A program made the translations under genes and the position numbers. Positions 54,018 through 64,000 of a stretch of DNA of 64,000 bases are shown in pieces. The stretch comes from Rhodanobacter sp. C05 (GTDB lineage: Bacteria > Pseudomonadota > Gammaproteobacteria > Xanthomonadales > Rhodanobacteraceae). Below the pieces are notes generated by a model, which was not told the DNA's origin, did not search any database, and worked only from the letters and a program-made list of their open reading frames with translations. The stretch's first letter is position 1. Each line of letters begins with the position of its first letter. The stretch is taken from NCBI RefSeq assembly GCF_002001165.1, contig NZ_MUNQ01000008.1:1-64000 (forward strand), given 5' to 3'.

Positions 54018-54941
54018 GTGAGCGCAAGGCCGGAGCAATCATTGCAACTGTGGCTGCCGGCGCTGGCGCATTTCGAGCCGGATCATCCGTTGCGCCGGTG
54101 GCTGGCGCGTGCTGACCGGTTGAGCGGTGGCCATGCCGGTTATCTGGACGGCCTCGGCGACTATTTCCATGGCATCGATGCCAGTTTGCCGGCGGCGGCA
54201 ATCACCCGCGAGTTTCTCGCCGGCGACGCGGCTGACGCGACCTGGTTATCGGCCGACCCTGCCTGGGTACAGCCCGACATGAATGGCGTGCGGCTGCTGG
54301 CCTGCGGCCAGTTGCAGCTGAGCATGGATGATGCGCAGGCCCTGGCCGAACCGCTGAAACCGGTATTTGACGAAGCCGGCCTGCAGCTGGAAATTTCCAC
54401 GCCGGATCGCTGGCATCTGAAGTTGCCTGCCAACACCGCACTGCCCAGCTTCGCGGCGCCCGAGCAGGCGCTAGGCGAAGACCTTTCGCAGCATTTGCCG
54501 TCGGGTGCGGAAGGGCGGCGCTGGCGCGTGCTGCTCAACGAGATCCAGGTGCTGCTGCACCAGCATCCTTTGAACACGCAGCGGCGTGAGCAAGGTCTGG
54601 CACCGGTCAACAGCCTGTGGCTGTGGGGCGGCGGCAGCCTGCCAGGCCCGCTGAAAAGCTCTCTGCACGGGGTGATCAGCAACGACTTGCTGCTGTGCGC
54701 CCTGGCCAGACGTGCCGATATGGCGCAGCAGGCACGCACGCCAGAAACGGTTGCCGCTGCCACTGCGGGCTGGCTGATCGACCTGCAGGATCTGCCGGCG
54801 AGCGAGATCGCCGCGGATTGGTGGCCAGCGTTGCGGCTACTGCTCGGTCGCCAGTCAAGCGTCCTACATTTCGCCAGCGCCGAACGCTGGCAGCACAAGC
54901 CGTGGCATCGCTGGCGCATCTGGCGCGGAGCCGGGCGTTGA
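54018..54941 (+). CDS. rpfE: RpfE-family protein (phosphoglycerate mutase-like)
   Basis: The protein has 307 residues from GTG 54018 with AAGGA about 8 bases upstream. It matches by position and style the protein encoded before recJ in Xanthomonas (RpfE), often annotated as phosphoglycerate mutase-related. Visible features: LPALAHFEPDHPLRRWLARAD at the N-terminus, then LNEIQVLLHQHPLN and NSLWLWGGGSLPG. No catalytic residues can be named. In Xanthomonas rpfE lies in the locus for virulence-factor regulation; a direct role is unproven. Its stop overlaps the recJ start. Confidence 0.78.
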   Translation: MSARPEQSLQLWLPALAHFEPDHPLRRWLARADRLSGGHAGYLDGLGDYFHGIDASLPAAAITREFLAGDAADATWLSADPAWVQPDMNGVRLLACGQLQLSMDDAQALAEPLKPVFDEAGLQLEISTPDRWHLKLPANTALPSFAAPEQALGEDLSQHLPSGAEGRRWRVLLNEIQVLLHQHPLNTQRREQGLAPVNSLWLWGGGSLPGPLKSSLHGVISNDLLLCALARRADMAQQARTPETVAAATAGWLIDLQDLPASEIAADWWPALRLLLGRQSSVLHFASAERWQHKPWHRWRIWRGAGR

Positions 54942-56650
54942 GCACGCTGCAGTTGCGCCGACGCGAGAGCAAGGGCGTGGCCAGCGGCTGGCCGGACAGC
55001 GTGCATCCTGTATTGCAGCAGATCTACGCCGCCCGCGGCGTACTGGATCCCAGCCAGGTTGAACATCGGTTGGCCCGGATGCTGTCGCCGCAGCTGTTGG
55101 GCGGCATGGCGCAGGCCGTCGAGCTGCTGGCCGAGGCAATTCGTGATGACTGGACCATCCTGATCGCTGGCGACTACGACTGCGACGGTGCCAGCGGCAC
55201 CGCGGTGGCTGTGCGCGGCTTGCGACTGCTTGGTGCGAAGCGGGTGAGCTATGCCATACCCAACCGTTTCGTGCACGGCTATGGGCTGAGTCCTGCGCTG
55301 GTCGAATCGCTGCAGCCGACGCCACAGCTGATCGTCACCGTCGACAACGGCGTGGCCAGTGTGGCTGGCGTGGCAGCGGCCAAGGCACGCGGTATCCGCG
55401 TCATCGTCACCGACCATCACTTGCCCGGCGAGCAGTTGCCGGCATGCGATGCAATGGTCAATCCCAACCTGGTCGGCGATCCGTTCCCGAGCAAGATGCT
55501 GGCTGGCGTGGGCGTGATGTTCTATCTGCTGCTGGCCCTGCGTGCGCGGATGGATCAGCAGGGCGCCTTCGATGGCGCCAAACCCGATCTGTCGGTGCTG
55601 CTCGACCTGGTCGCACTGGGTACGGTGGCCGACCTGGTGCCGCTGGATTTCAACAATCGCATACTGGTCGAGGCTGGCCTTCAGCGTATCCGCAGCGGTC
55701 GCGCCTGCGCCGGCATCAGTGCGCTGGTCGAGTCCGGCAAGCGCAGTCTGGCGACCTTGTGTTCCAGCGATCTCGGCTTTGTCGTCGGACCGCGCCTGAA
55801 CGCAGCAGGGCGGCTGGAGGACATGCGCCTGGGCGTCGAATGCCTGCTGACCGACGACGTGGCGCAGGCTCGCCGTTACGCCGAACAGCTCGGCGCGATC
55901 AACCTGGAGCGCCGTGACCTGCAGGCATCGATGGTGGCCGAGGCTGAGCAAATGGTGGCAGGCATGACCGACATCGACGCGATCGGCGTGGCGCTGTACG
56001 AACCGAGCTGGCATGCCGGTGTCGTCGGTCTGGTTGCCTCGAAGCTGAAGGATCGCCTGCATCGTCCAGTGATCGCGTTCGCGCCGGCCAGCGAGGATGA
56101 CACTGACAATTTGCGCGGCTCGGCGCGCTCCATCGCCGGTTTCCATATCCGCGATGCACTGGCTGTGATCGACGCACGCCAGCCTGGGCTGATCGAGCGT
56201 TTCGGTGGCCACGCCATGGCGGCCGGACTGAGTCTCAAGACTTGCGACTATCCACGTTTCGCTGCGGTATTCGACGCGATCGCGCGCGAACTGATCGACG
56301 CCGAACGTTTGCAGCCAGTGCTGTATACCGACGGCGAATTGCCACCCGGTGCCGCTTCGCTGGCGCTGGCCCGGCAACTGCGCCATGCCGGCCCGTGGGG
56401 ACAGGCGTTCCCCGAGCCGCTGTTCGACAACCTGTTCGAATGCGTCAGCTGGAAAGTGATGGGCGAACGGCACCTGCGTTTGCAACTGCGCGACCCGCGC
56501 GATGGCGCGCTGCACGATGCGGTGATGTTCAACGCGTATCACGGCCAGCCGCCGCCACGGCAGCTGCGTGCTGCCTACGAGTTGATCATCAATGACTGGC
56601 AGGGCCGCGAGACGCCACGCCTGCTGTTGCGGCATATCGAGCCGGTCTGA
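54938..56650 (+). CDS. recJ: Single-strand-specific exonuclease RecJ
   Basis: The protein has 570 residues, the normal RecJ length. The start is TTG at 54938 overlapping the previous stop by 4 bases, with GGAG about 8 bases upstream. DHH-family motifs: AGDYDCDGASGTA (I), VTVDNGVAS (II), TDHHLPGEQLP (III), LVALGTVADLVPL (IV), then the DHHA1 domain with GFHIRDALAV and RFGGHAMAAGLSL. RecJ degrades 5' single-stranded ends in recombination and mismatch repair. Confidence 0.95.
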   Translation: MSTLQLRRRESKGVASGWPDSVHPVLQQIYAARGVLDPSQVEHRLARMLSPQLLGGMAQAVELLAEAIRDDWTILIAGDYDCDGASGTAVAVRGLRLLGAKRVSYAIPNRFVHGYGLSPALVESLQPTPQLIVTVDNGVASVAGVAAAKARGIRVIVTDHHLPGEQLPACDAMVNPNLVGDPFPSKMLAGVGVMFYLLLALRARMDQQGAFDGAKPDLSVLLDLVALGTVADLVPLDFNNRILVEAGLQRIRSGRACAGISALVESGKRSLATLCSSDLGFVVGPRLNAAGRLEDMRLGVECLLTDDVAQARRYAEQLGAINLERRDLQASMVAEAEQMVAGMTDIDAIGVALYEPSWHAGVVGLVASKLKDRLHRPVIAFAPASEDDTDNLRGSARSIAGFHIRDALAVIDARQPGLIERFGGHAMAAGLSLKTCDYPRFAAVFDAIARELIDAERLQPVLYTDGELPPGAASLALARQLRHAGPWGQAFPEPLFDNLFECVSWKVMGERHLRLQLRDPRDGALHDAVMFNAYHGQPPPRQLRAAYELIINDWQGRETPRLLLRHIEPV

Positions 56651-56731
56651 TCCTGCAAGTCTGGCTCCGCTCGCGTGCTTTTAACGCTATCCAGATCAAG
56701 CTGGCGTCCACCCCGTCGATGGAGAACGCTG

Positions 56732-57103
56732 GTGATTGCACAGATCGAGGGATTGCCGGCCGGCACGCTGGGTTTTCGCGCCCACAGCCAGGTCACGGCC
56801 GCCGATTACGAGAACATCATCGTGCCGGATGTCGAGGCGGCATTCGCGCTCAACCGCAAGCTGCGCGTGCTGTATGTCACCGCCGAGGATTTCACCGGTT
56901 TCGACCCAGGTGCGATGTGGGACGACGTCAAGATGGGCATGCGCCACTTCAGTGGCTGGGATCGCGTGGCGCTGGTGAGCGACGTGCCATGGCTGCGCAC
57001 GGCCACGGCCGCGATGAGCTTCATGATTCCGGCCGAGATCCGCCTGTTCCGTCTGAACGAACTGGATGAGGCAACGCAGTGGATTACCGAGCCATCGACT
57101 TGA
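56732..57103 (+). CDS. SpoIIAA-like (STAS-fold) protein
   Basis: The protein has 123 residues from GTG 56732 with GGAG about 7 bases upstream. The pattern FRAHSQVTAADYENIIVPDVE and LRVLYVTAEDFTGFDPGAMWDD with FIPAE-type end fits the PF11964 SpoIIAA-like family of small STAS-fold proteins. The function is unknown; many are found beside housekeeping genes. It lies between recJ and the asnB leader region. Confidence 0.85.
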   Translation: MIAQIEGLPAGTLGFRAHSQVTAADYENIIVPDVEAAFALNRKLRVLYVTAEDFTGFDPGAMWDDVKMGMRHFSGWDRVALVSDVPWLRTATAAMSFMIPAEIRLFRLNELDEATQWITEPST

Positions 57104-57124
57104 TGGACTATCCATTCGGGATGC

Positions 57125-57153
57125 TTGCGTATGGCCGTCCAATCTGCTCTAGT
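57125..57153 (+). promoter_or_regulatory. Candidate promoter of the asnB leader
   Basis: TTGCGT (57125-57130) and TCTAGT (57148-57153) are separated by 17 bases and match the -35 and -10 consensus in 3 and 4 of 6 positions. Transcription would start near 57160, giving a leader of about 60 bases before the GTG of the Asn-rich peptide. The match is modest. Confidence 0.3.
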
Positions 57154-57216
57154 CGGCCCATGTATTCGATGATCGCCAGCCTCAAGACCGCCACTGCGCC
57201 TTCCGCGCGGAGTCTT

Positions 57217-57282
57217 GTGCTGGCCGGCAACAACAATAATCGCGCGAACAATAACGCCAGCTTCTGGCGGGCCGACGCGTAG
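57217..57282 (+). CDS. Asn-rich leader peptide of asnB (attenuator)
   Basis: A GTG at 57217 with GGAG at 57209-57212 starts a 21-residue peptide ending at TAG 57280-57282. Codons 5-13 read NNNNRANNN, with seven Asn codons (AAC and AAT) at 57229-57240 and 57247-57255. In-frame ATGs at 57160 and 57169 would give 40- or 37-residue forms. The peptide ends just before the terminator hairpin and asnB follows 151 bases later. It is too short to be a functional protein; its likely role is to stall the ribosome when charged tRNA-Asn is scarce. Confidence 0.85.
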   Translation: MLAGNNNNRANNNASFWRADA

Positions 57283-57319
57283 CTTCAAGTTTCCGAAACT
57301 CACGCGAAGAAGGCCCGCC
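57255..57319 (+). promoter_or_regulatory. Attenuator pause hairpin and antiterminator
   Basis: Segment 1 (57255-57260, CGCCAG) pairs with segment 2 (57264-57269, CTGGCG) as a 6-bp pause hairpin right after the Asn codons. Segment 2 also contains GGCGGGCC (57266-57273), which is the exact reverse complement of GGCCCGCC (57312-57319), the 5' arm of the terminator. So pairing of 2 with 3 excludes both the pause hairpin and the terminator. A ribosome stalled on Asn codons would cover segment 1 and favour this antiterminator. Confidence 0.82.
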
Positions 57320-57341
57320 CAGTGCGGGCCTTCTTCGTTTT
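57305..57341 (+). terminator. Attenuator terminator before asnB
   Basis: Bases 57305-57318 pair perfectly with 57324-57337 (14 bp; arms around GAAGAAGGCCCGC) with a 5-base loop, followed by TTTT at 57338-57341. It lies 91 bases upstream of the asnB start codon and after no ordinary gene, as expected of a conditional terminator. Confidence 0.9.
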
Positions 57342-57432
57342 GCTTCATGCGAATCCGTTCGCGAAATGCAAAACCGACCATCCGTGGTCGGACTTTTCAA
57401 CTGAGCCGCTACCAACCAAAAGGACAGCAAGC

Positions 57433-59115
57433 ATGTGTGCGATCTTCGGAATGTTCGATCTGCAGCCGGGCGACGACCTCGCCGCCTTGCGCCGGCAAGC
57501 GCTGGAGCTGTCGCAGCGGCAGCGTCATCGCGGCCCGGATTGGAGCGGGGTGTTCGTCGACGCCGGGGTGATCCTGGTGCACGAGCGGCTGGCTATCGTC
57601 GATCCGGCCAGCGGTGCGCAACCGCTGCGTTCGCGCGACGGCGCACTGGCGCTGGCAGTGAACGGCGAGATCTACAACCACCAGGAGCTCCGCACAGCCA
57701 GCACCTATGACTTCACTACCGGCTCGGACTGCGAGGTGATCAATGCGTTGTATCGCGCACTGGCTGTAGACGATTCCCTCGTTGATCTTGTGGGCAAGCT
57801 CAACGGCATCTTCGCATTTGCCTTGTGGGACGGTGCAGCTCAGCGCTACGTGATCGCCCGCGATCCGATCGGGGTTTGCCCGTTGTACTGGGGGCACGAT
57901 ACGCAGGGCCGTTTGTGCGTGGCCTCGGAAATGAAGGCGCTGGTCGGCGTATGTGCGGACGTGGCACCGTTTCCGCCCGGCCATGTGTATGACAGCACCG
58001 ACAGCGAATTGCGCCGCTACTATCACAAGCCATGGCGTGACTATGCGCATACGCAAGGTCACGCTGTCGCCGCGCCGGTCTTGCGCCAGGCGTTCGAGCA
58101 AGCTGTGCATCGCCAGCTGATGACGGACGTCCCTTACGGCGTACTGCTTTCCGGTGGGCTGGATTCCTCGCTGGTTGCCGCGTGTGCCGCGCAGTTCGCC
58201 CGTCATCGCATCGAAGAGGGCGATCGCACCGAGGCATGGTGGCCACGACTGCATTCGTTCGCGATCGGGCTGGACGGCTCGCCGGATCTGGCTGCTGCGC
58301 AGATCGCCGCCGAGGCGCTGGGTACGGTGCATCACGGCTTCGTCTACACGTTCTGGGAGGGACTGGATGCGCTGCCCGAAGTCATCCGGCACATTGAAAC
58401 CTATGACGTCACCACCATCCGTGCGGCCACGCCGATGTACCTGCTGGCCCGCCGGATCAAGGCGATGGGCGTGAAGATGGTGCTGTCGGGCGAAGGCTCG
58501 GACGAGTTGTTCGGCGGCTACCTGTACTTCCACAAGGCACCGTCCGCCGAGGCATTTCACGAGGAAACCGTGCGCAAGCTCGATGCGCTGCACAGTTACG
58601 ACTGCCTGCGCGCGAACAAGGCGATGATGGCCTGGGGCGTGGAGGCGCGCGTGCCGTTCCTCGATCTGGAGTTCATCGATGTGGCAATGGGCATGGACGC
58701 GCAGCACAAGATGGCCGGGCAGGGACGTATCGAGAAGGCAGTCCTGCGCGAAGCCTTTGCAGGAGCGCTGCCGGATTCGATCTTGTGGCGCCAGAAGGAA
58801 CAGTTCAGCGATGGTGTCGGCTACGGCTGGATTGACGGCTTGAAGGCGCATGCAGAGCAGACCGTCAGCGATCGCGAATTCGCCGCGGCCACGGCGCGTT
58901 ACCCGTTCAACACGCCCGCGACGAAAGAGGCGTACTTCTATCGGCGCATCTTCGAACGGCATTTCCCGGGCGAAGCCTGCGCGGTCACTGTGCCGGGTGG
59001 CAAGTCGATTGCCTGTTCGTCACCGGCGGCATTGGCGTGGGATCCGGCGTTTGCCAATGCGGCCGATCCGTCAGGGCGTTCGGTACAGGGAGTACATAGC
59101 CATGCCGTGGGCTGA
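57433..59115 (+). CDS. asnB: Glutamine-hydrolysing asparagine synthetase B
   Basis: The protein has 560 residues, the normal AsnB length. The ATG at 57433 has AAGGA 8 bases upstream and puts Cys2 (MCAIFG), the glutaminase nucleophile, right after Met. Other motifs: RHRGPDWSG, NGEIYNH, the PP-loop SGGLDSS (240-246) of the synthetase domain, SGEGSDELFGGYLYF and WGVEARVPFLD. It makes asparagine from aspartate, glutamine and ATP. The leader before it predicts control by asparagine supply through attenuation. It is not a lasso-cyclase-type homologue, because the glutaminase Cys and normal length are kept. Confidence 0.96.
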   Translation: MCAIFGMFDLQPGDDLAALRRQALELSQRQRHRGPDWSGVFVDAGVILVHERLAIVDPASGAQPLRSRDGALALAVNGEIYNHQELRTASTYDFTTGSDCEVINALYRALAVDDSLVDLVGKLNGIFAFALWDGAAQRYVIARDPIGVCPLYWGHDTQGRLCVASEMKALVGVCADVAPFPPGHVYDSTDSELRRYYHKPWRDYAHTQGHAVAAPVLRQAFEQAVHRQLMTDVPYGVLLSGGLDSSLVAACAAQFARHRIEEGDRTEAWWPRLHSFAIGLDGSPDLAAAQIAAEALGTVHHGFVYTFWEGLDALPEVIRHIETYDVTTIRAATPMYLLARRIKAMGVKMVLSGEGSDELFGGYLYFHKAPSAEAFHEETVRKLDALHSYDCLRANKAMMAWGVEARVPFLDLEFIDVAMGMDAQHKMAGQGRIEKAVLREAFAGALPDSILWRQKEQFSDGVGYGWIDGLKAHAEQTVSDREFAAATARYPFNTPATKEAYFYRRIFERHFPGEACAVTVPGGKSIACSSPAALAWDPAFANAADPSGRSVQGVHSHAVG

Positions 59116-59229
59116 ATCGCGGAAAGCAGCGAAAAGGCCACCACAGCCGTGGCCACGAGACCTGCACAGTGGGCCGGGGGAAGGGCTGTCTGCTATCCTA
59201 GACAGCTTGCATCCAACACTGATATCGAC

Positions 59230-60355
59230 ATGATCGAGACCAATCCCATCCTTGCGCAGATCGCCGACCTCCGTGGCCGCGTCGAGTCGCTTAGGGGGTA
59301 TCTTTGACTACGCTACAAAAAGCGAACGTCTGGAAGAAGTAAGCCGCGAGCTGGAAAACCCGAACGTCTGGGACGATCCCGCGCGCGCGCAGGAACTGGG
59401 CCGTGAACGTGCCCGCCTGCACACCATCGTCAATGGCATCGACACGCTGACCTCCGGACTCACCGATGCCGGCGAACTGCTGGAGATGGCTGTCGCTGAT
59501 GGTGACGAAGACACCATCAATTCGGTAGTCAGCGACCTGGCCAAGCTCGAGGCGCAGGTGAGCAAGCTGGAATTCCAGCGCATGTTCTCCGGCAAGATGG
59601 ATTCCACCAATGCGTTCGTCGACATCCAGGCTGGCGCCGGCGGCACCGAGGCGCAGGACTGGGCCGAGATGCTGCTGCGCATGTATCTGCGCTGGTGCGA
59701 GTCGCGCGGCTGGAAGACCGAGTTGATGGAGGTCAGCGGCGGCGACGTGGCCGGTATCAAATCCGCCACGTTCCGTGTCGAAGGAGATTACGCCTACGGC
59801 TGGCTGAAGACCGAGATCGGCGTGCACCGGCTCGTGCGCAAGAGCCCGTTCGATTCGGACAACCGCCGGCACACAAGCTTCACCTCGGTGTTCGTGTCGC
59901 CGGAAGTCGATGACGACATCGACATCGAGATCAATCCGGCCGACCTGCGCACCGATGTGTACCGCTCGTCCGGTGCCGGTGGCCAGCACGTCAACAAGAC
60001 CGAATCGGCGGTGCGTATCACGCATATCCCCACCAATACCGTGGTGGCCTGCCAGACCGGCCGCAGCCAGCACCAGAACCGCGATACGGCAATGAAGATG
60101 CTGGCCGCCAAGCTGTATGAGCTGGAAGTGCAGAAGCGCAACGTAGAGCGCGATGCACTGGAAGCGACCAAGTCCGACATCGGCTGGGGCAGCCAGATCC
60201 GCAACTATGTGCTTGACCAGAGTCGCATCAAGGATCTGCGCACCGGCATCGAACGCACCGATACGCAGAAGGTACTGGACGGTGACCTGGACGAGTTCAT
60301 CGAAGCCAGTCTGAAGTCCGGCCTCGAAGCGGGTGCCAAGCGCATCGATGCGTGA
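59230..60355 (+). CDS. prfB: Peptide chain release factor 2, made by +1 frameshift
   Basis: Translation starts at ATG 59230 and reads 25 codons to an in-frame TGA at 59305-59307. A +1 shift at CTT TGA C continues in the frame that ends at 60355, giving a protein of about 374 residues. Motifs of RF2 follow: the stop-codon-recognition SPF (KSPFDSD), and GGQ in [13 protein letters not shown] for peptide release. The frameshift lets low RF2 levels raise RF2 synthesis. It lies 114 bases after asnB. Confidence 0.96.
59293..59308 (+). promoter_or_regulatory. prfB programmed +1 frameshift site
   Basis: AGGGGG (59293-59298) acts as an internal Shine-Dalgarno, followed by TAT CTT TGA C (59299-59308). 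This is the classical prfB recoding sequence, identical in form to the one described in Escherichia coli. Confidence 0.95.
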
Positions 60356-60401
60356 GCACTGATCTGTTGAATCGGTCCGATCACCTGCAAGGAGCCACGG
60401 C

Positions 60402-60728
60402 ATGAACAGCAAGAAGGTCTGCAGAATCCTTGTCGCATTCACCGTACTTGTGGCGTTCAGCGGCGCGGCTTGCGCGCAGCAGAGCTCATCCGGCCAGGGC
60501 GTCAAGCAGGATGCCAAGACCGTCGGCCATGGCATCGGCAACGGCGCCCGCGACATCGGCCACGCGACCAAGCATGTCGCCGTCGCGGTTGGTCATGATG
60601 GGAAGGAGGCTGGCCTCGGTATCGGGCACGGTGCGAAGAAGGCCGGTATCGCAGTCGGCCATGGCGCACGCGACGGCTGGAATGCGACCAGGCATGCGGT
60701 CAAGCACGTGTTTCACAAAGACGATTGA
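60402..60728 (+). CDS. Exported Gly/His-rich repeat protein
   Basis: The protein has 108 residues. A signal peptide (to about residue 25, GAACAQQ) is followed by imperfect 11-residue repeats of the form GHG-I-NGARDIGH, GHDGKEAGLGIGH, GHGAKKAGIAVGH and GHGARDGWNATRH. The spacing would put His and Gly along helical faces; metal binding or an amphipathic helical structure is possible. No family is recognised. It sits between prfB and lysS, where no such gene is usual. Confidence 0.65.
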   Translation: MNSKKVCRILVAFTVLVAFSGAACAQQSSSGQGVKQDAKTVGHGIGNGARDIGHATKHVAVAVGHDGKEAGLGIGHGAKKAGIAVGHGARDGWNATRHAVKHVFHKDD

Positions 60729-60828
60729 TGGACGGTATCGCTCCCAAGACCCCGTGTTGTTTGCAATCCAACCCTAAACTGAGAAACGTCCGCTGCTCGG
60801 CACGAGCGTCGGCTGTAACGGAATCCCC

Positions 60829-62346
<1,518 letters not shown>

Positions 62347-62439
62347 ACGACCATTCCGGAACCACCATCACCACGCATCTACGGCTGTGCGATGCGTACC
62401 GGTGTGGCGACGCGCTTCAGCACGGCAGTACGTTGTACG

Positions 62440-63567
62440 TCACATCGCGTCCTCGCGTACCTGGCCGATCAGCAGGAACCTGTTGCGCTTGAGCCGCAGG
62501 AACGGCTTTTCGACCAGGTGATAGGTCGTCACAGAAACCAGCAAAGTGGCGCCGGCCATGTAGATGAACAGCATGAAGTTGGGCAGATACTCGGCCAGCC
62601 GCGCATCGGACGGCTGGATGTCCAGTCGCAGCACGACCACAATGATGAACGCGGCATGCCATAGATAGATCGAATACGACCACAGGCCGATTCGGTGCAG
62701 CAGCGGATTGACTACCAGCTTGCGGAAAACCGGCTGCAGATCGATCACCGCGATCAGGAATACCGCCCACAGGATCGACAGGTACAGGTAATGCTTGTAC
62801 CAGTACACGAACTGCAATACGCCAAACAGGCGCAGACCACGGAGCGTGACCTCATCGAGCAGCACCAGCGCGCCAAGCGCAGCGAGTGTGCCCAGCCAGA
62901 GGCGCTTCTTCCCGTTCATGCCACGCAACGTGGCGCCATGACGGTGGTGCAGCCACGCCGCGGCGATACCCACGGCAAACTGTGGCCAACGGCCCAGCAG
63001 GGAGTCGCGCTGGGCGGCCCAGAACCCGGTTGCGGTCGGCGAGGCGATTCTCAGATAGCAGAAGCACAGGCATGCCAGTGCAGCCACAAGCACCATGCGC
63101 CCCCATCGCTGGCGGGCCAGCCAGACCAGGACAGGCAGTGCCAGGTAGAACTGGACTTCGACTACAAGGCTCCACCAGACGATGCCGAACGGGGGCAGCG
63201 TGGCAAGACCGATGCCCCGGAACATGGCCGCATGCAGCGCTGCATGCCAGTCTCCGCTCCAGGCCGCGCCAGCCAACACCACCAGGTAGTACATGGGCAG
63301 GATGCGCAGCGCGCGATTGCCGAAGAACTGCCCGAGCACAAGCGGGCTGCCGCGAAAAAACGGCAGCGACAGCAGAAAACCACTCAGGACGAAAAACAGA
63401 TCCACGCCGGTGCTGCCGCCGAACAGCAGGGCCGTGGCGAAATGGGCGTTTGGATCGGGCGCATAACCGCGTAGCGAGCCGAGGAAGTGGAAGAAGAAAA
63501 CCAGGGTGATGGCGATGCCGCGCAATGATTCGCACTCGTTCAGCCGATCGTGCCGATCATCGGTCAT
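62440..63567 (-). CDS. OafA/YrhL-type membrane acyltransferase
   Basis: The protein has 375 residues from ATG 63567 (TTG at 63573 is an alternative with AAGGA 5 bases upstream). Acyltransferase-3 features: [19 protein letters not shown] at the N-terminus, with the catalytic His in FFFHF, then [17 protein letters not shown]. About ten hydrophobic helices. Members O-acetylate surface polysaccharides, so it may modify the polymer made by the 15-23 kb locus. It converges with lysS and diverges from the YciI gene. Confidence 0.87.
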   Translation of the reverse strand: MTDDRHDRLNECESLRGIAITLVFFFHFLGSLRGYAPDPNAHFATALLFGGSTGVDLFFVLSGFLLSLPFFRGSPLVLGQFFGNRALRILPMYYLVVLAGAAWSGDWHAALHAAMFRGIGLATLPPFGIVWWSLVVEVQFYLALPVLVWLARQRWGRMVLVAALACLCFCYLRIASPTATGFWAAQRDSLLGRWPQFAVGIAAAWLHHRHGATLRGMNGKKRLWLGTLAALGALVLLDEVTLRGLRLFGVLQFVYWYKHYLYLSILWAVFLIAVIDLQPVFRKLVVNPLLHRIGLWSYSIYLWHAAFIIVVVLRLDIQPSDARLAEYLPNFMLFIYMAGATLLVSVTTYHLVEKPFLRLKRNRFLLIGQVREDAM

Positions 63568-63667
63568 GTTCAAGCGATTCCTTCATGCAAGGTCAGCCGA
63601 TGGGCTTGTGGCGGTGCGATTTCATCTAGAATCCACGGATTCTACCTGCTGCGCGAGTCTGTTCATC

Positions 63668-63967
63668 ATGTGGTACGCGATCATCGCGGAAGATTTTCCC
63701 GGCTCACTGGAGCAGCGCCTGGCCGCACGCCCAGCGCATCTCGATCGCCTCAACGCCCTGCAGGACGAAGGGCGCATGCTGCTGGCCGGCCCCTTCCCGG
63801 CAATCGAATCGGAGAACCCTGGCCCGGCGGGCTTCACCGGCAGCCTGATCATCGCCGAATTCCCCTCGCAGGCCGAGGCGGAAGCCTGGGCAGGAGCTGA
63901 CCCCTACGTGGTTGCCGGCGTCTACGCCCGTGTGACGGTCAAGCCATTTCGCAAGACGCTGCCGTGA
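63668..63967 (+). CDS. YciI-family protein
   Basis: The protein has 99 residues from ATG 63668; the start fits the family N-terminus ([20 protein letters not shown]). The ferredoxin-like YciI fold has [22 protein letters not shown] and [14 protein letters not shown], including the conserved His and Asp. The function of the family is little known. No strong ribosome binding site is seen. Its stop overlaps a GTG that opens the last reading frame. Confidence 0.82.
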   Translation: MWYAIIAEDFPGSLEQRLAARPAHLDRLNALQDEGRMLLAGPFPAIESENPGPAGFTGSLIIAEFPSQAEAEAWAGADPYVVAGVYARVTVKPFRKTLP

Positions 63968-64000
63968 GTGCAGCCATGGTCGAGGAGATACGCCGTCGGC
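63964..64000 (+). CDS. Start of a reading frame, possibly bolA (partial)
   Basis: A GTG at 63964 overlaps the YciI stop (GTGA) and opens a frame reading [12 protein letters not shown] to the end of the window; ATG 63976 is an alternative. BolA-family genes often follow yciI and begin in this style (VxxIRxR). Only 12 codons are visible, so the name is a guess. Confidence 0.35.
   Translation, partial: MSAAMVEEIRRR

Noticed and set aside
54161-56635. 824-residue minus-strand frame opposite rpfE and recJ
   Set aside because: Very long but antisense to recJ with all its motifs; its translation is His/Arg/Gln-rich without domains.

Overview
The window looks like chromosomal DNA of a high-GC gammaproteobacterium of the order Xanthomonadales (Lysobacterales), most likely family Rhodanobacteraceae. 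The taxon is inferred from the gene order rpfE-recJ-(asnB)-prfB-lysS, the FdtA/WxcM-type sugar genes, the DUF4142 and BamE-like envelope proteins, and the prfB recoding site. No database search was possible, so the taxon is moderately certain at order level and weak below it.

Layout. (1) 1-6.4 kb: the end of a secreted beta-repeat protein, then a 1768-residue Kelch/Ig/RHS protein. Its last 144 residues and the overlapping two-helix membrane protein after it are AT-rich, like a polymorphic toxin tip and its immunity gene. (2) 6.7-9.3 kb, minus strand: an operon with 4-nt overlaps encoding an ECF sigma factor, a membrane anti-sigma factor and a subtilisin-like lipoprotein protease. (3) 9.3-14.9 kb, minus strand: a decaheme cytochrome (MtrA/DmsE/PioA type), an MtrB/PioB-type outer-membrane barrel, a diheme c4-like cytochrome and a TorF-like porin. 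Together these suggest a trans-outer-membrane electron conduit. (4) 15.3-23.6 kb, plus strand: a Wzx/Wzy/Wzz polysaccharide locus with FdtA, FdtB and acyltransferases for a 3-acylamino-3,6-dideoxyhexose.

(5) 23.8-40.1 kb: an unusual block of biosynthetic genes. A plus-strand operon encodes methyltransferase, amidohydrolase, methyltransferase, B12-type radical SAM protein and two GT4 glycosyltransferases. A facing minus-strand operon encodes a B12-type radical SAM protein, an NTP_transf_5-like protein, a methyltransferase, a flavin reductase-like protein and a sulfotransferase. Divergent from that are an HprK-related kinase, a peroxiredoxin and an ABC exporter. No product can be named. (6) 40.3-52 kb: envelope and hydrolase genes, small hypothetical proteins, tRNA-Leu(TAA), a TraB-family protein and the agmatine-to-putrescine pair aguA/aguB.

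(7) 52-64 kb: housekeeping genes yheS-like, rpfE, recJ, asnB, prfB (with the classical +1 frameshift), lysS, an OafA-type acyltransferase, a YciI protein and the start of a possible bolA. The most striking regulatory element is upstream of asnB: a short peptide with seven Asn codons in nine, followed by mutually exclusive pause, antiterminator and terminator hairpins. This is the classical architecture of ribosome-mediated attenuation, here apparently sensing asparagine.
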